Of a stretch of 64,000 nucleotides of DNA, positions 21,550 through 34,059 are shown piece after piece. The stretch spans positions 248,001 through 312,000 of the forward strand of contig CANNZV010000337.1 of assembly GCA_947561585.1 (NCBI GenBank), written 5' to 3'. The translations under genes and the position numbers were made by a program. How positions within the stretch are numbered: position 1 is the stretch's first letter; each line of letters opens with the position of its first letter. This stretch comes from Caprella mutica (Eukaryota; Arthropoda; Malacostraca; Amphipoda; Caprellidae). The notes beneath the pieces are model-generated. The model did no database searches, was not told the DNA's origin, and was given only the letters and a program-made list of their open reading frames with translations.

Positions 21550-22278
21550 AATAATATTAAAATTACTGAATTATTTAAATCTGAACTTACCATTTAATAT
21601 ACAATAGGTAGCAAAGATCGATACAAAGGTATTTTTATTTCAGATTTTAATTATTGTGAACACTCTATTCCTTGTTGACTGCAACATGCACTTATATGAC
21701 TAGGACAATGCTAATAGATATCATTTTCTCTAAAATTACAGTGATTTCAGCCACAGTATTTCATATCATTACTTAATTAATGTTTATTGATCATGTTATG
21801 TTAAAATATTTCATATTATAATTAGACGTTTATTTAATAATTCTTAGATATCATGTTATTTAGATGCAGAGTGTGCAGTGAAAAAGTTTGCTAAAAATCA
21901 CCCAAAGCTCCACCACCAGATGTCGTTTTAACTCTTTTCAGAATGGCTTTACATATATCTTTTTCAAACAATTATTGATAGGTATTTAATGTAATTAGGT
22001 GGAAGGTAGGTTCAATATTCAGTATTCATTGTGAGGGTGAGTTAGTAAGGTGCTTATTAATTGCTTATAGAGTTATAGCTGTTTCAGCAATATGTAGGTA
22101 TGCTTGAAACAGAGTATATCTAATATTTTCTTTTCTGTCCCCTTTTAATTATGTTTTAGTTTGTTTCCAAATTTAGAGTCCCCGGGAAAATCCTACATTC
22201 TATAAAAAGTATGTAAATTTAATCTGGTTCATTAATTAGGTATGAAGTAAGACTTTTTAATAACTTATTTAAACTTGT

Positions 22279-23122
22279 AGGGTTACACTGGTAAATTGCG
22301 GTCCTTTAACTTTTAAGCGCTTTTAAAGATTATCTAAATTATGCAGAACTGAATTTATATTAAAATGATGCTTATCAAAAGAAGCTCTGAGCATTTGATC
22401 ATAAACTTTGTATTATTCAAACTATTGTTTTTATAAGTTTAAAGAGATTTTAGGCCAAAGTTAGGTGCCGCAATTTACCTGCTTCACCCTATTAAGTACA
22501 ATGAATTATTTGGCCCTATACTGTTCTAGATGACTGTTACGAACTAAACTCTACAAACCTCAACTGCTACAAAGAAAAGTAACTAAAAATTGTTTATGAT
22601 TAGGGTGTAGTAGGTAAATCGCAGGCTGCAGTACACTCCAACTAGTTTTGACCTGATCACAGAAAATCCAATAAACTCTATTAAAAATTAATAATATAAA
22701 GTGCATAGCGCTTTATTGCTAAACAATATTTTTACTATAAATTCAGATTGGCTCTTTAATTCTTATTCTGCTGAACTTAATTTATTCTGAAATGTTAAAT
22801 CAAAAGAACCACATTAGTTATATTTTATAATCAGGGTCGGGTAGGTAAATTGCGGCACTCTTAACTGCGGCCACTAACCTCCCCATGTTTTTGAATCACT
22901 AAATCTAGCACGTATAGAGCTTCTTTGGATATACAGTAACTCAATATAAATTAGTTTCAGAATGTTAGAGATTTTCTTAATAGAGCCGCAATTAGAAATT
23001 AAGGGGCCCTAATTTACCTGTGCGACCCAAATTAATTATGATTTTGAAAATATAATTTCTATTTTGAGTTTCATGGTTTAACGCGGATATTAGTTAATGT
23101 GCCGAAATTTACCTGCTTCACC
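22279..23122. mobile_element. Cluster of TA-flanked MITEs with GGTAAATTGCGG ends
   Basis: Inverted ends of the type GGGT...AGGTAAATTGCGG and CCGCAATTTACCTGCTTCACCC occur at 22279-22490, 22603-23121 and, nested inside the latter, 22833-23028. Flanking TA dinucleotides fit a Tc1/mariner-type target site. No coding potential. Confidence 0.65.
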
Positions 23123-23269
23123 TTAATTTTTTTACTATAGATTAAAGGCAGATTAAAGGGAGTAGAAAGGAACTGGAATGATGTCAATTGGACTTAGTAC
23201 TGTTGTAATTTGGAATAGGAGTTTCTTCATTATAATGATATTTTTAGTTACATGCAGCTTTAGAGGATA

Positions 23270-23575
23270 GAATAAGGGTGGTGGTCTTAGAGACCTTAGA
23301 CTTAGGTGTTAGGTAGACTCTTATGTTTCATTTACTATCATTTAGATTTGCTCTTCAATCAGAGGGTATTTATTAACCAGTGCTTGTGGCCATTCCCCTG
23401 ACTTTCCTTGACGAGTGATACCATTCGCGGAAAAGCTTTTCTTCATTCATGAGCTTCCTCGCATATTGGTAGTAGACGTCTTTGTTAATGTAACCTTCTT
23501 GTCCCTTGTATTTTCTTTTCCTATAACGTCAGAGATATGGCTTTTGTTTCCGAAGCCGGTGTTACCAGAACTTTA
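23270..23575. repeat. Dispersed repeat family A fragment
   Basis: Shares a run of phrases with 48.2, 50.4 and 51.1 kb: tttagaggatag, gttaggtagactc, catttactatcat, ttcatgagc, cttgtattttcttttcc and gatatggctttt. It ends about 320 bases upstream of the His-rich secreted protein gene. Confidence 0.65.
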
Positions 23576-23892
23576 ATGTTATCATTCTGCACACTACTAG
23601 CACTGGTCCAATGTTTCATTATAAAAGCTGGTACAGTGCCAATATTCTAAATACTACTACAACTACTGAACTGGTAGTTTCATTTTTTTGTTTGCTTGAA
23701 TTTCTTAGTCGTATTAAAGTCAGCGGCGTGTTGCAGGAGATGTTCCAGTTGCTCGTGATTGAAGAATTCAATTTGGGAAATATTCTAAATAAGTTTTAGT
23801 ACTTTTAAACCTAATACCAAGTGAATAGTTTCATTATTTTTTTCAGCTTATCTTAGCTAGTTTATTTCAAGGTATAGTAGTTGAACTTAATC

Positions 23893-25866
23893 ATGGTGGC
23901 TTTAAGAATTCTCTTCGTGGCTTTGGTTTTGTCTCGGGTAAGCATTATGAAATGTTATTTTGTCCTTTCTCTTAACAGTTAATCTAGTAGTTGATGCATT
24001 TACTTCCTAGATTAATAATGGCTAATAAAGGCTGAAGTCTTGTTCTTGAAGAGTTTAGTCATTGGTGTTTTGTTAACCATTTCAATAATTTAATTCTTTT
24101 CTTTTAAAGTTGCTAACTAAAAAAAAAATTTAAAAGCTGAATTTTTCTAATCAAATGACTCTTGTATAGTCCCTAGCTGCATAGTCAAGGCTGCTGATAG
24201 TTTTTTAATAATAATAGAACTTCCAATTGGTGTTGTAAAAATAGCCTCTTAAATTATCAGGTTTCAGCCAGTCCTGCTCGAATCCAGAGATTGTACGGTG
24301 CTCCACCTGTAGGTGAAGAAGTCTTGTCACATGATCACCATGGTGATCAAGCGTCTCACCACCATCACGGTGCTGCCCATGGCCAAGAAGCTGAAGTTGC
24401 TCACTCCGCTGGATTAAAAGTATCTGTTGTGAATAAATCTGATTTTAACCTACCGACTGAGGTTGAGGGTCTACGAGAAGCTGATTTTTCTGGCCAATCT
24501 TCTGGTGTCTTCAACTCTGCTCAGATCGCTGAGGGAAGGTTAGGTCTACCAGCTACAGATATATCCACTAGCTCCATTGTAAATACTGGTGCCGATTCTT
24601 CTCAATTTGTCTCTACTTCTCAAACTGCTAATAATGATGCTACTTCTAATGGACAATCATCTGGAGCAGGCCAAATCCTCACCACTCAACAAATCGCTAA
24701 TGATTTATTCCATGGTAACACAGAAAGTGGAAGGAGCAATGTTCAGTTGGATGGTAGTCTTATTGGCCAGAATAACATTGCTGCTCAAGAAATTGCTGAT
24801 GGACTTAACAACTCAAATCAGGATGATCTGACAATCACCATCGAATTAACTAAAGATGTTTACTCTACCTACACCAATGTTTACTACAACAGCATCCCTG
24901 TTACTCTAACTCAGTTTGTTAAATCTACCACAGTTCTCCCTACAATACAGGTTAGTTCACCTTAGACTTGTATTTTAGAAATTTCAAGAACATGTGTACT
25001 TTTTATGTTTCCTAATTATACTTTATTCTTAAAGATCACAGAAACTCCAGTAGATGACAGAGTACTAGTGTCCACGGCTGCAGTCATCAAAACAGATACC
25101 ATGGCTGTAACTAACACCAACACGGTTCATCAGTTTGCTACCGAAGTTTCTACTGACATCTACACAATCACCCACAGAGCTTATGATATCCAGCAGCAAG
25201 TTGTGACTTCTACTCTAGTTCAAACGTGAGTTCTATTAGATTTAGATAGTTTTGAAATTTTTTTTAATTTCTTTTAAATTTATTTTTTGTTATTCCAGTC
25301 AGGTACTCAGATCTACCATCGTCAGCACTGTCATCTTGACTGAGTACGAAACTAACACCGAAAGACAAACTGTTACAAACACTATAGTTCTCCAACCAAG
25401 ACCAACTGCTACTATTTCTCCTGTGTCTGGTTTTGGATCTGGCTCGAACAATTTCGACAACAGATTTCAATCTGTGAACAGAGTAGGACTTGCTGATGCT
25501 ACTCCTTCATTGGGCATCTCCTTCGAAGGTAACCTCCTTGATGCCCTAGAGAGAAACCACATCCTTCTTGTCAACAAGCAGAACCAGATGATTAACAGGG
25601 TAATTAAGTTCCCATCAGAAAATGATTTCCTGAATATCTTAGTTGACGGTTTGAATGACCTGTTCGAAAGCAGAAATGTGGCCATTCCTGAAAGGCAGCT
25701 TTTCCAGGTTAACTTCTACCACAAACAAATCGATATGGATAATCAATTGAGCTCTTTTGAAAGAAGCTCCACCCTAGGTGGTTCACCTATCAATGTTCAG
25801 CAAGGACTTCTGCACTCTGATTCTCACAAATCAGGTCACAAGCATGGTAGTCATGGCTACTATTAA
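23893..25866 (+). CDS. Secreted His-rich, Thr/Val-rich protein of unknown family, 4 exons
   Basis: Exons 23893-23937, 24261-24950, 25035-25225 and 25299-25866 join in phase to give 497 aa. The first exon plus the start of the second encodes a signal peptide (MVALRILFVALVLS, probable cleavage after VSA). Residues ~32-50 are His-rich (HDHHG, HHHHG). A Ser/Gln-rich part follows with three loose copies of a Q-x-IA-x-x-L motif (AQIAEG, QQIAND, QEIADG). Residues ~220-335 are a Thr/Val-rich region with alternating V-x-T and S-T-V patterns, probably beta-structured or glycosylated. Residues ~370-450 look globular (LGISFEGNLLDALERNHILL). The C-terminus is again His/Gly-rich and ends HGSHGYY. No known domain is recognised. 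Extracellular or secreted-material roles, possibly metal binding, are inference. AATAAA lies at about 25912. Confidence 0.8.
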
Positions 25867-25908
25867 ATATCTCTTGCAAATTTTAATGTATTCCGATTAT
25901 GGATATTT

Positions 25909-25922
25909 TTAAATAAATAAAA
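25909..25922 (+). terminator. Polyadenylation signal of the His-rich secreted protein gene
   Basis: AAATAAATAAAAC begins about 45 bases after the stop codon. Confidence 0.55.
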
Positions 25923-26789
25923 CTTTATGAAATTTCTTAACCAATAATTACCCTTTAAGATAATCTTTTCCTTGTCTTGTCCATAGAATTGATGCACTTC
26001 TAATTAAAGTTCTAATAAATTAATGATTTACTTAACTATTCTATAATTTTAGTGAACTAGTACATTAAGATCTCTAAATTTGATGACAGGATAGAGCTCT
26101 TCGAATATTTACTGAAACGTATTATTTTCAGGTTTAGGATGTTTCAAAATTATAATAGTTAAAACGAGGGCATTGGAAATTCAATTTTTAAAGTTTTTAG
26201 TGCTCACAAACAATTTTCTTAACTGACCTTTTCTAATTTATGATTTAACTTTTGACTTTTTATAAATTAATTCTAACCCTTAATTGCTATCTTACCTGTT
26301 TTTGATAAGATAAAAAGACTTCCATTAAAAAATTAAGGCTATCTTCAGTTTAATTAATAGAAGGGAACAATCTATTACTATCTAGACTTTTGAGAGATAG
26401 AGTGCTATTATAAAAAATTCAAGTGTCTGATTTATCTAATTATCTGGAGTTAAATTGTTACTAACTCCTGAGGTTTAAATTCATTCATTAACCATTATAC
26501 TTGTAGACTGCATAAAAAACTTTGTGCAATACCAGCAAAGTGAATTTAAATTCAAAGATGCTCTTTAAGTACTTACCTTGGTGATAATTTGTACTGATGC
26601 AAAGTTTCTGACTTTAAAAATGAGATACGGTCCTTTTTGAACAACTTCAACATGTATCTAGGTTTCTACATTTGCTACAATATTGGAGTAACTTTATAAT
26701 AAAATTGGTATAAAAAATAGTATCCCACCAACATTAATGTCCCTTGGGTCCCCCAAACTGTTTTAATTTCATCTGTGGTTAAAATTTTG
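25923..26789. other. AT-rich intergenic sequence, nothing recognised
   Basis: No frame, repeat family or splice structure could be supported here. Confidence 0.4.
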
Positions 26790-27270
26790 TCTGAATAGTT
26801 GAAAATAAGTTTGTCGGGATCCAGTAAAAAAGACCTTAATTCATTAGTCAACAAATTTTATCCCCAAAATAAATTAAATTTTGTTTTCAAAAATGCACCC
26901 ACTATTGGTTCATTTTTCCCTTATAAAGATAAAATCCCACCTTTACTGTCATCTGGTCTCATTTATAAATACTCGTGTGGACAGTGCCAGTCCACTTACA
27001 TTGGTGAAACCATGATGTAGTTAAAGATGAGAATTTCTCAGCATAAGGGAATATCCTTTAGAACTAATAACCCCTATAGCTCCCCACCTTTCAGTTCAAT
27101 TCGTAACCATTCTTTAGATAATAATCACCCAATTAAGGAAGAAAATTTAAAAAATTTGCAATCTACAAACCAGTGTGATATTCGTATATTGGAATCTATA
27201 TACATTCATAAGCAGTCACCATCGCTCAATGAACAAGCGAGTTCTTTTAATTTAACTATTTTGGGTTAAT
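26790..27270 (+). pseudogene. Penelope-like retroelement C-terminus with GIY-YIG endonuclease
   Basis: A single frame reads about 155 residues, broken only by a TAG at 27018. It matches the tail of reverse-transcriptase/GIY-YIG retroelements: PTIGSFFPYKDKIP, then the GIY-YIG-like pair LIYKYSCGQC...TYIGET, the Arg of LKMRISQHKG, the Glu of ILESIYI, and the terminal PSLNEQ. No reverse-transcriptase domain was found upstream, so this is a 5'-truncated copy. Penelope-like is the best fit; other GIY-YIG retroelements are possible. Confidence 0.65.
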
Positions 27271-27419
27271 AACTTATTATTTTTCTATTATTTCCTTTTT
27301 CTTTAATTATTTGTTAACTTTTTAGGCGACTTTATTAATTTTGGTATCCATTATACTTCTTTGTTCTATATAATATGTTTAGATTAGTCAAAATTAGGAT
27401 ATTGATGAATGATGATGAA

Positions 27420-29094
27420 CAGGGCTGGGACAATATGACCTAACGAATATGACGTATATGCTCTAATAAATATGACCATATGCTCGTAAAATATGACTGT
27501 ATGCTCTAAAAATATTCTCTCAAGATATGACCGTATGACCTTAAGATATGTTCATATGCTTTAACGTATGCACATATGAATTAAAAAACGAACGTGAATA
27601 TTACGAAGTTTAAAATATAAGTTAGATTACTTGGTGATACTAATATCATAAAATGCATTATTTTGAAGATATCGATTTTAAATAAAATACTGTTCATTGA
27701 ATTTTACCGTTAACTTGAATGGAATAACCACCGTCTATTATAGTCTCTGCAGACTAGACTATTCTACAGAATCTACATACATCTATCAGAAGGGTAACTA
27801 AATTATTTACATAATGAACGCAGATATTTTTTGAACAGCAACACAAACTTTGAGAATAAGAAACAAACACTTAGATAAACCCTAATAAAAAAAAAACGAA
27901 TTAAATAATAAACTTGAATTACATTTAATAATCAAATGATGCTTCAAATTTTCAAAGTGGAGTCTCCTTCAGCTCTAAGTATCTACGTATATATAATATT
28001 CCACCCCGCTATATTCCCCCAGTGAACATTTAATAAAATTTAGAATGGGGCTAAACTTCTACTTCGGACACAAAGGCCATATCGCTGACGTCAGAAAAAA
28101 ATTTAATACAAAGGACTAGGAGAAACAATCAGAAGGTAAATTGGCTCCGTGATCAAAATCAACTACCACATGTTGTTGGCAAAGCTCATGCTATGCAAAA
28201 TCGTCCACGGACAATTCGTTAACGAAATCCATTATTTTGTATTATATTTAATAAGTGTATTTATTTTATATGATATATTATTTATATATATTCTGCAATA
28301 TTAAAGTAGAAAACACCCTTTGTTGATGGTAATTAGAAATTCATGGTCTTTGCCTTAATTCGTATTGCAATCTTTTTCTCTTGCTTATGCTGGCCAGCTA
28401 CAGTGAAATAATAAATCTGAATGCTTTTGTTAATCATATACAGGCAGACCCGTTTTCATTACTCCTCGGTCTTTTGAAATCTGCAATAATTGTCAGGCAT
28501 GTCTCGATGTTGTTATTACAGTACATAAACATAGAAATAGAGATATTTTTTATGGTGTTTATTTCACGGTAACTACAATTTAGTCATCAATATATTATTT
28601 TCAGATGAGGTTATAAGAAGCACTTTTGGTTCAGAAATTAGTTTTTTATAAAAGAGTATCTTTTAAACACTGACTGCATAAAATACTTGCATGATAACTT
28701 TATTTAATACAGTACATACTAAACTTGATGACGGGTACTCGTAGAGTGCATACCTTCGCTGCCACTTGTAAATCTTCTAGATGACTTTGACCATCCAATA
28801 TTACTTGAATTATAAATGACCTTGACCTTTAGCCCGTTCACTCCCAAAATCATATAAAATGGTTCCTTGATGATGACTAATCGTCCTACCAAATTTCAGA
28901 CAATTTGGTTGACTACTTTTTGAGTTATGCGAATAAAAAAATGGTAATAAATGCCGCCATGAAAGTGCATATACCTTATCATTAGAGCATATGCCTTATT
29001 GTTAGGGCAAATGAGTTATTATTAAGGCATATGCTCTAACCAAAATATGATGCATCATATGCTTTTATGATAACTGCATATTGTCCCAGCCCTA
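27420..29094. mobile_element. hAT-like non-autonomous transposon, 1.67 kb
   Basis: Terminal inverted repeats CAGGGCTGGGACAATATG and CATATTGTCCCAGCCCTA are flanked by an exact 8-bp direct repeat ATGATGAA (27412-27419 and 29095-29102), the hAT signature. Subterminal regions repeat motifs such as catatgctcta in both orientations. No transposase frame is visible; a 63-residue frame at 28381-28572 has no recognised similarity. Confidence 0.85.
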
Positions 29095-29845
29095 ATGATG
29101 AATATTTTATTATTCGAAAGCTCTTAAGAAAAATAGAAGGATGATTTCACTTGCTCTTCAGTTTATAAATTTATTAAGATTTCCCAGAAGGAGGCCCATA
29201 GCACAAATTAAAATTTCATTTATTTACACCAAACAAAAAAGTAATAATCAAGAAATTAAATTAGTTAGTTTTATTTTGGTGTTGGTTTAATTAACGATTA
29301 TAAAACATGCTATTCATATTAGTTTTCATTTAACTAGGTATTTACATAGATGTCTATGTAAGTGAATTTAAAAATATTTCCCTTTTTATCTTATTATATA
29401 GTACTTTAAGCGGCAGTTATACCTATCTTATTATTTCGTACATTTATATAAGTAGGTTAAATAAATATTATTACATAATTTGAGATTGTTTACCTTCATT
29501 AGCGTTTCTTTGAAATGCTATTAAAAAAAACTTACAAAATTTAAATCCCCAACTGAACTATTTATCAGCTGCAAGGTATGTTGATCAACTCGTATAGCGC
29601 CCACGACGAGATTTGTATAGCGACCTCTTTTTCAGGTACATAATACATACCAAACATAATATCTTTGTACATACAGTCCGTTGTACGAGCTTTACTTGTA
29701 TATATAATTGAATATAAATATTAGTTTTGAAAATAGGATAATCAGTCGATCATTGAATTAAATTTTATTATTACTGTACATTTTTAGCTTTCAAAGTTAA
29801 ATTTCATCCTATTATCAGCTAAAATATTCTTGCACTGAAAAAATG

Positions 29846-30953
29846 GTGTGCGGAAAGTTCACCGCCCTTAATTCACTGCCGGAAAGTTCCTCGCACTCAA
29901 TTAACCGCATGGAAAGTTCACCGTAAAAACAATTTGATTCTAAATATAAAAATGATATAAAAAAATATAACAATAATAAGAAACTAAATAGACATGATTT
30001 ACGTTAACAATACAGACTTGTTCAAGGGAATATTAAATGAATATTACTGAAAATAGGAAATTGAAATGATATATTATTAATGAAAATATGAAAAAAATAT
30101 ATTATTATTGAAATCATGAAATGATATAAATTAAGTAACGATTGTTGTTTTGACATTAATTTCTATTGGGGTAGTATTTGGTTATATTATGTGTGCGTGG
30201 TACAATGCCATCAGAGGCTAAAGTTACCTTGGTTATTTTGAAGGTACGTGGCTTGGAAGGCCAGACAGAAGAGGACATCGTAGGTCTCCCAAATATTATT
30301 TAGAAATGTGGAATGTATATTTCCTTGTTGAAGAAAATAGACCAAAAACCATCAATTATGTCGAAGGGTGACACATACCTTTCAATGGACAAATGACTTC
30401 GGCACATCCAAATATATGGAAGTTTTTGGACTGCATCAAGCAAGAGCTAACCGAAATCAAAATTGAACAATTAGTTGCTGGTGAAATGACTAACAAGGGA
30501 AGGAAGGTCTAAACTCAAACTGGTGCTCGTTTACAAAGACTAGTGTTAGCCTACGATGAAAATGTTGATGTCCTAGAATATGTACCAGGCATTGCACAAT
30601 GCACTTTATTTAAGATTTATTTTTCAATTATTACAATGCATTGTTTCCTATTAGTATTTATGTCTGTTATTTGTAGTCATTTTATTGCGACGGATAATCA
30701 CAGATTGAATATATCATGAATTCTTAAGACGTAATGTAAAAAATATTTGAAAAAAATTTCAATCTATTTTAATACATGCATCCAGTTGTTAAGCCTTTTA
30801 TAAACCTTAAACCTTAAACATAACTTAAATTGTAATTTAAATATATGCGAGAATTGAGTTGCGGTGAATTTAGTTGCGGTGAACTTTCCATGCGGTGAAT
30901 TGAGTGCGAGAACTTACCGGCGAGAATTGAGGGAGGTGAACTTTCCTGTAATC
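29846..30953 (+). mobile_element. MULE-like element with 80-bp terminal inverted repeats
   Basis: The left end (from 29846: gcggaaagttcaccgccc) and right end (to 30953) are inverted copies over about 80 bp, each built of short GGAAAGTTCACCGC-type subrepeats. Imperfect 9-bp target duplications GAAAAAATG/GAAAAAATA flank it. Inside is a fragment of MULE transposase (30234-30603). The whole is an internally deleted element. Confidence 0.75.
30234..30603 (+). pseudogene. MULE transposase C-terminal fragment
   Basis: The translated text contains GTWLGRPDRRG, the ENRPKTINYVEG block, SAHPNIWKFLDCIKQE, KIEQLVAGEM and ARLQRLVLAYDENVDVLEY in order. This is the C-terminal portion of insect FLYWCH-associated MULE transposases. 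Several stops interrupt it (for example before HIPFNGQ and within the GRKV region), so it is not functional. The catalytic N-terminal part is absent. Confidence 0.7.
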
Positions 30954-31925
30954 GAAAAAATATCCCCTCTACATCAAATGAAACTAGAGGTTCAGGTGAT
31001 TATATAGAAGACTCGCCATATTTGATGGGACAAGTTATTTTATCTTTTCATGTAAATTGCCTAGTGCAGATTCTCTTGTCAGAATTGAATTTATGTCTCG
31101 ATGATTGAATATCCTTCTTTTTTGGATAATACTGATTACTGATATAAGCTTCTTGAGAAGATTTTAATTTTTCAATTTTTTTTAACTTTGTGATCACTTT
31201 TGAGATTGACCTGAACGCACCTCAATTTGCTCTATTGTTAATGGAATTACTGAGAATGTTGAATCAATGAAAGCAAGACTTACATTCATTATTTCTATGC
31301 TCTGTAGAAATTTGAAGAGACGTTTTTTCTCTGATAAATATCTGGAATATTAAGAAGCAGAGTTAAACCAAGGTGATTATGTAATATTGTATATCTGATA
31401 AAACTAAGATTCCTAAAATTTATGTTAACTGTTTATATATGCAATGTATATTTTAATCAATAATCGTATTTTGTGTCACGAGAGGTCGCTGTATAACATT
31501 TGGAGTGTTTTTATTTGTTGACTAAATAGTCGAAGTTAATTTCTTTGTTAAAATTGGCCAATCCTAGTCACTTTGCATAACTTCCTGTTAAAAGGGTTTC
31601 TGTGTGTTTAATATAGCTTTTCTAATTATTGTACTATTCTGAGTAATTGATGGTTTCATACCTACCTAATTTTTTTTATTCTGTATTACATTGTACAGTT
31701 TACCTCTTGAAATCTGAATTATTGTGCATGGCACAAATATTTCAAGGTAGTACACTGATAAGAATGCTACATTTAAAATGTCTCTATTGTGAATGTATGT
31801 GATCGCTGTAAACCAAAATTCCATTAATTTCTATTTTAGAATCCATAAAAATCTTCGTTGCTGCGATTCTAACGTAATATGAGGCAAAAATAGGAATATA
31901 ATGTGTTTAGTCATATATTATATTA

Positions 31926-32035
31926 TTTAAATATTCCTCACGGCGAATCTTCCTAACGGCGAATTTTCCAACGGCGAAAATACCGGTGGCAAAAATTCAG
32001 ACGGCGAAATTACCCACGGCGAATTCTCCGGTCTC
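31926..32035. repeat. Short ACGGCGAA-type tandem repeat, probable transposon terminus
   Basis: Seven imperfect units around ACGGCGAATTTTCC sit next to each other. The architecture resembles the subrepeat-built ends of the MULE-like element at 29.8-30.9 kb, but no partner end was found. Confidence 0.45.
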
Positions 32036-32455
32036 CATTTTTACCCTTATTACTTATTTACATTAAAAAGCTTTATCGACTGTAAAATGCATATCTATAT
32101 TGCATGTTATGTATTTAGAATATATACCAATAATGTATGATTATCATAGTTGTTTATATGAAAATTATGACTGGGATAAAAATGGTATGGGGACCAAATG
32201 ACCGGGGATCAATTGACCTAGACTCTGTGCGTACACATTTACGCTCTATGCTTTGTAAACAAATGATAACAAGAGTTTTGACGCCATCTATAGGACGGTC
32301 CCGGCACTGAATCGATTCTTTTAAAATATGATATATATCGCTTATTATGTTTTTTCAACCCTATACTTCTACAAGAATGCTACATTATTACTAAGTGATC
32401 ATTCAACATTAATATTATGAAAACAAAAAAGAACTGAACTACCCTGCCCCTTTAA

Positions 32456-33265
32456 GGGGAGTGTCTCAATTTTTTACTTTCTTTTTGGTTTGAAGAGTGA
32501 GATGCTTGATTTTCTCAGACTTGATTATACTTTAAAAATAGACAATTTTCTACTTAAGACATTTCTTTCAAATCCCCCCATTTCCTCTCTCCCCCCCCAA
32601 AACCGCACAATTTGGACTTTTTTTAAATCCCTACTCTTCCCTCATTTTTTGGCTTAGAGACATGGGGTCAGTTTCATTTTGTTCAAAAATTTTGCACACT
32701 ACTATAGTAGTGTGCCGTTCCATCAAATTCGCAATCTCAAAAAAATAATAATAATAAAAATTCAAAATATTTCGATTATTTTTGAAATATTGTTACTTTT
32801 CCCCATACACTTTTTTACAAGTTGCAAAATAGCATATCAACTGATCGTACTTTTGTAGACAACTAAATTCTGAATAAAAAGAAAAAAAACATGTGTCTAA
32901 GTCAAAATTTGAAGATGGAGTAGGCTTTAGAAGTTGAAAAATGGAAAGTGTTCAGAACGGCCAATTTTCGATTTAAATTTTTTTATTCCCATTATTTTTT
33001 ATAACAGCAGTACTATATTGATTTCATGAAAAATAATAGAAAAGACAAATACTACTTCATAACATACCTTTTTTTGTTATTTTGTTTCCCCCAGCTCCTC
33101 TCCCCCTCCTTTCCCCTCTTCCCCAGTTTCTCCCCCCTCCTCTTTTCGAGGCACTTGCAGACAACTTTCATACCTAATTTTTTTACACATGATTTGGGAC
33201 AATCTAAGTTGTCTTTTTATGCAAAAATATTTTAAATTATTCTAAATTTCGGTGAGCTACTCCCC
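32456..33265. mobile_element. TTAA-flanked MITE with GGGGAGT ends, 810 bp
   Basis: The ends read GGGGAGTGTCTCA and TGAGCTACTCCCC in inverted orientation and are bordered on both sides by TTAA, the piggyBac-type target site. The interior is pyrimidine-rich with several poly-C and poly-T runs and no coding potential. Confidence 0.65.
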
Positions 33266-34059
33266 TTAAGTGCAGCTTTACCAAAGTTCCCATTATATTT
33301 TTAGTTTTGTAGAATAGAGTTGGTTTCAAAATATACTGATATATTCATATAATATATTTAAAATATTTAAACTATTAAAAGGAAATTCCTGAATGAATTT
33401 GGGAGGTGTTCTTAAGATATCAATATTAGTTTTTAACTTCTTAACTACTTTCAATACTCTGAGTACCAAGTGAATTACCTCCATTAAAATGGCTAAGAAT
33501 GAACCTACATTTGAGGTCAAGGTGTTTATAGCTCTCTTCAATGAATTGAATTGTGACCTCTAAGGTTATTTTGACGTTATTTTCTGAAGCATGATGCATA
33601 TTCAAGCGCATTGAGATGAGAAATGAATAGAATTTAAATACTCAAAGAAATACTAAAGACAACTGAACCTATGCACACATTAAATAATTCTACATAATAA
33701 GTATAAATTGAAGAATTGGGAAAAATGAAAGAAATACTTGTTTGCAATGGTTAAATATATATATTGGTCATTTTGAAGTGTTAGAAGTTTTAAAATTCCA
33801 TGGATTCTATTTGCTGGTCAATGGTAAGAGTTAATTGGGGATTCCATATTGTCGTTCGTGTGTTTTTAGAGTTGGTTCTCCACTCTTATAATGAGAAGCT
33901 GTGCGGAGATGAACTGACGCTTATGGTTGACTGTTGAAGATTAGGCCACCATTTTTAGACCTATGTGTTCGTATGTGTGTGGGAATAAAAATTTACATGT
34001 TACAATGTGTAGAGAAATTGCATTATCCATTTGATACACATATATATTAATTGAATTGG

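Larger units (their letters stand above)
29610..31500. repeat. Possible outer inverted repeat around the MULE-like element
   Basis: GTATAGCGACCTC near 29619 recurs inverted as GAGGTCGCTGTAT near 31483. This may mark an older element into which the MULE-like element inserted. The match is short. Confidence 0.3.

Noticed and set aside
24589..24831. 80-codon frame inside the His-rich protein gene
   Set aside because: It is a shifted-frame shadow of exon 2.
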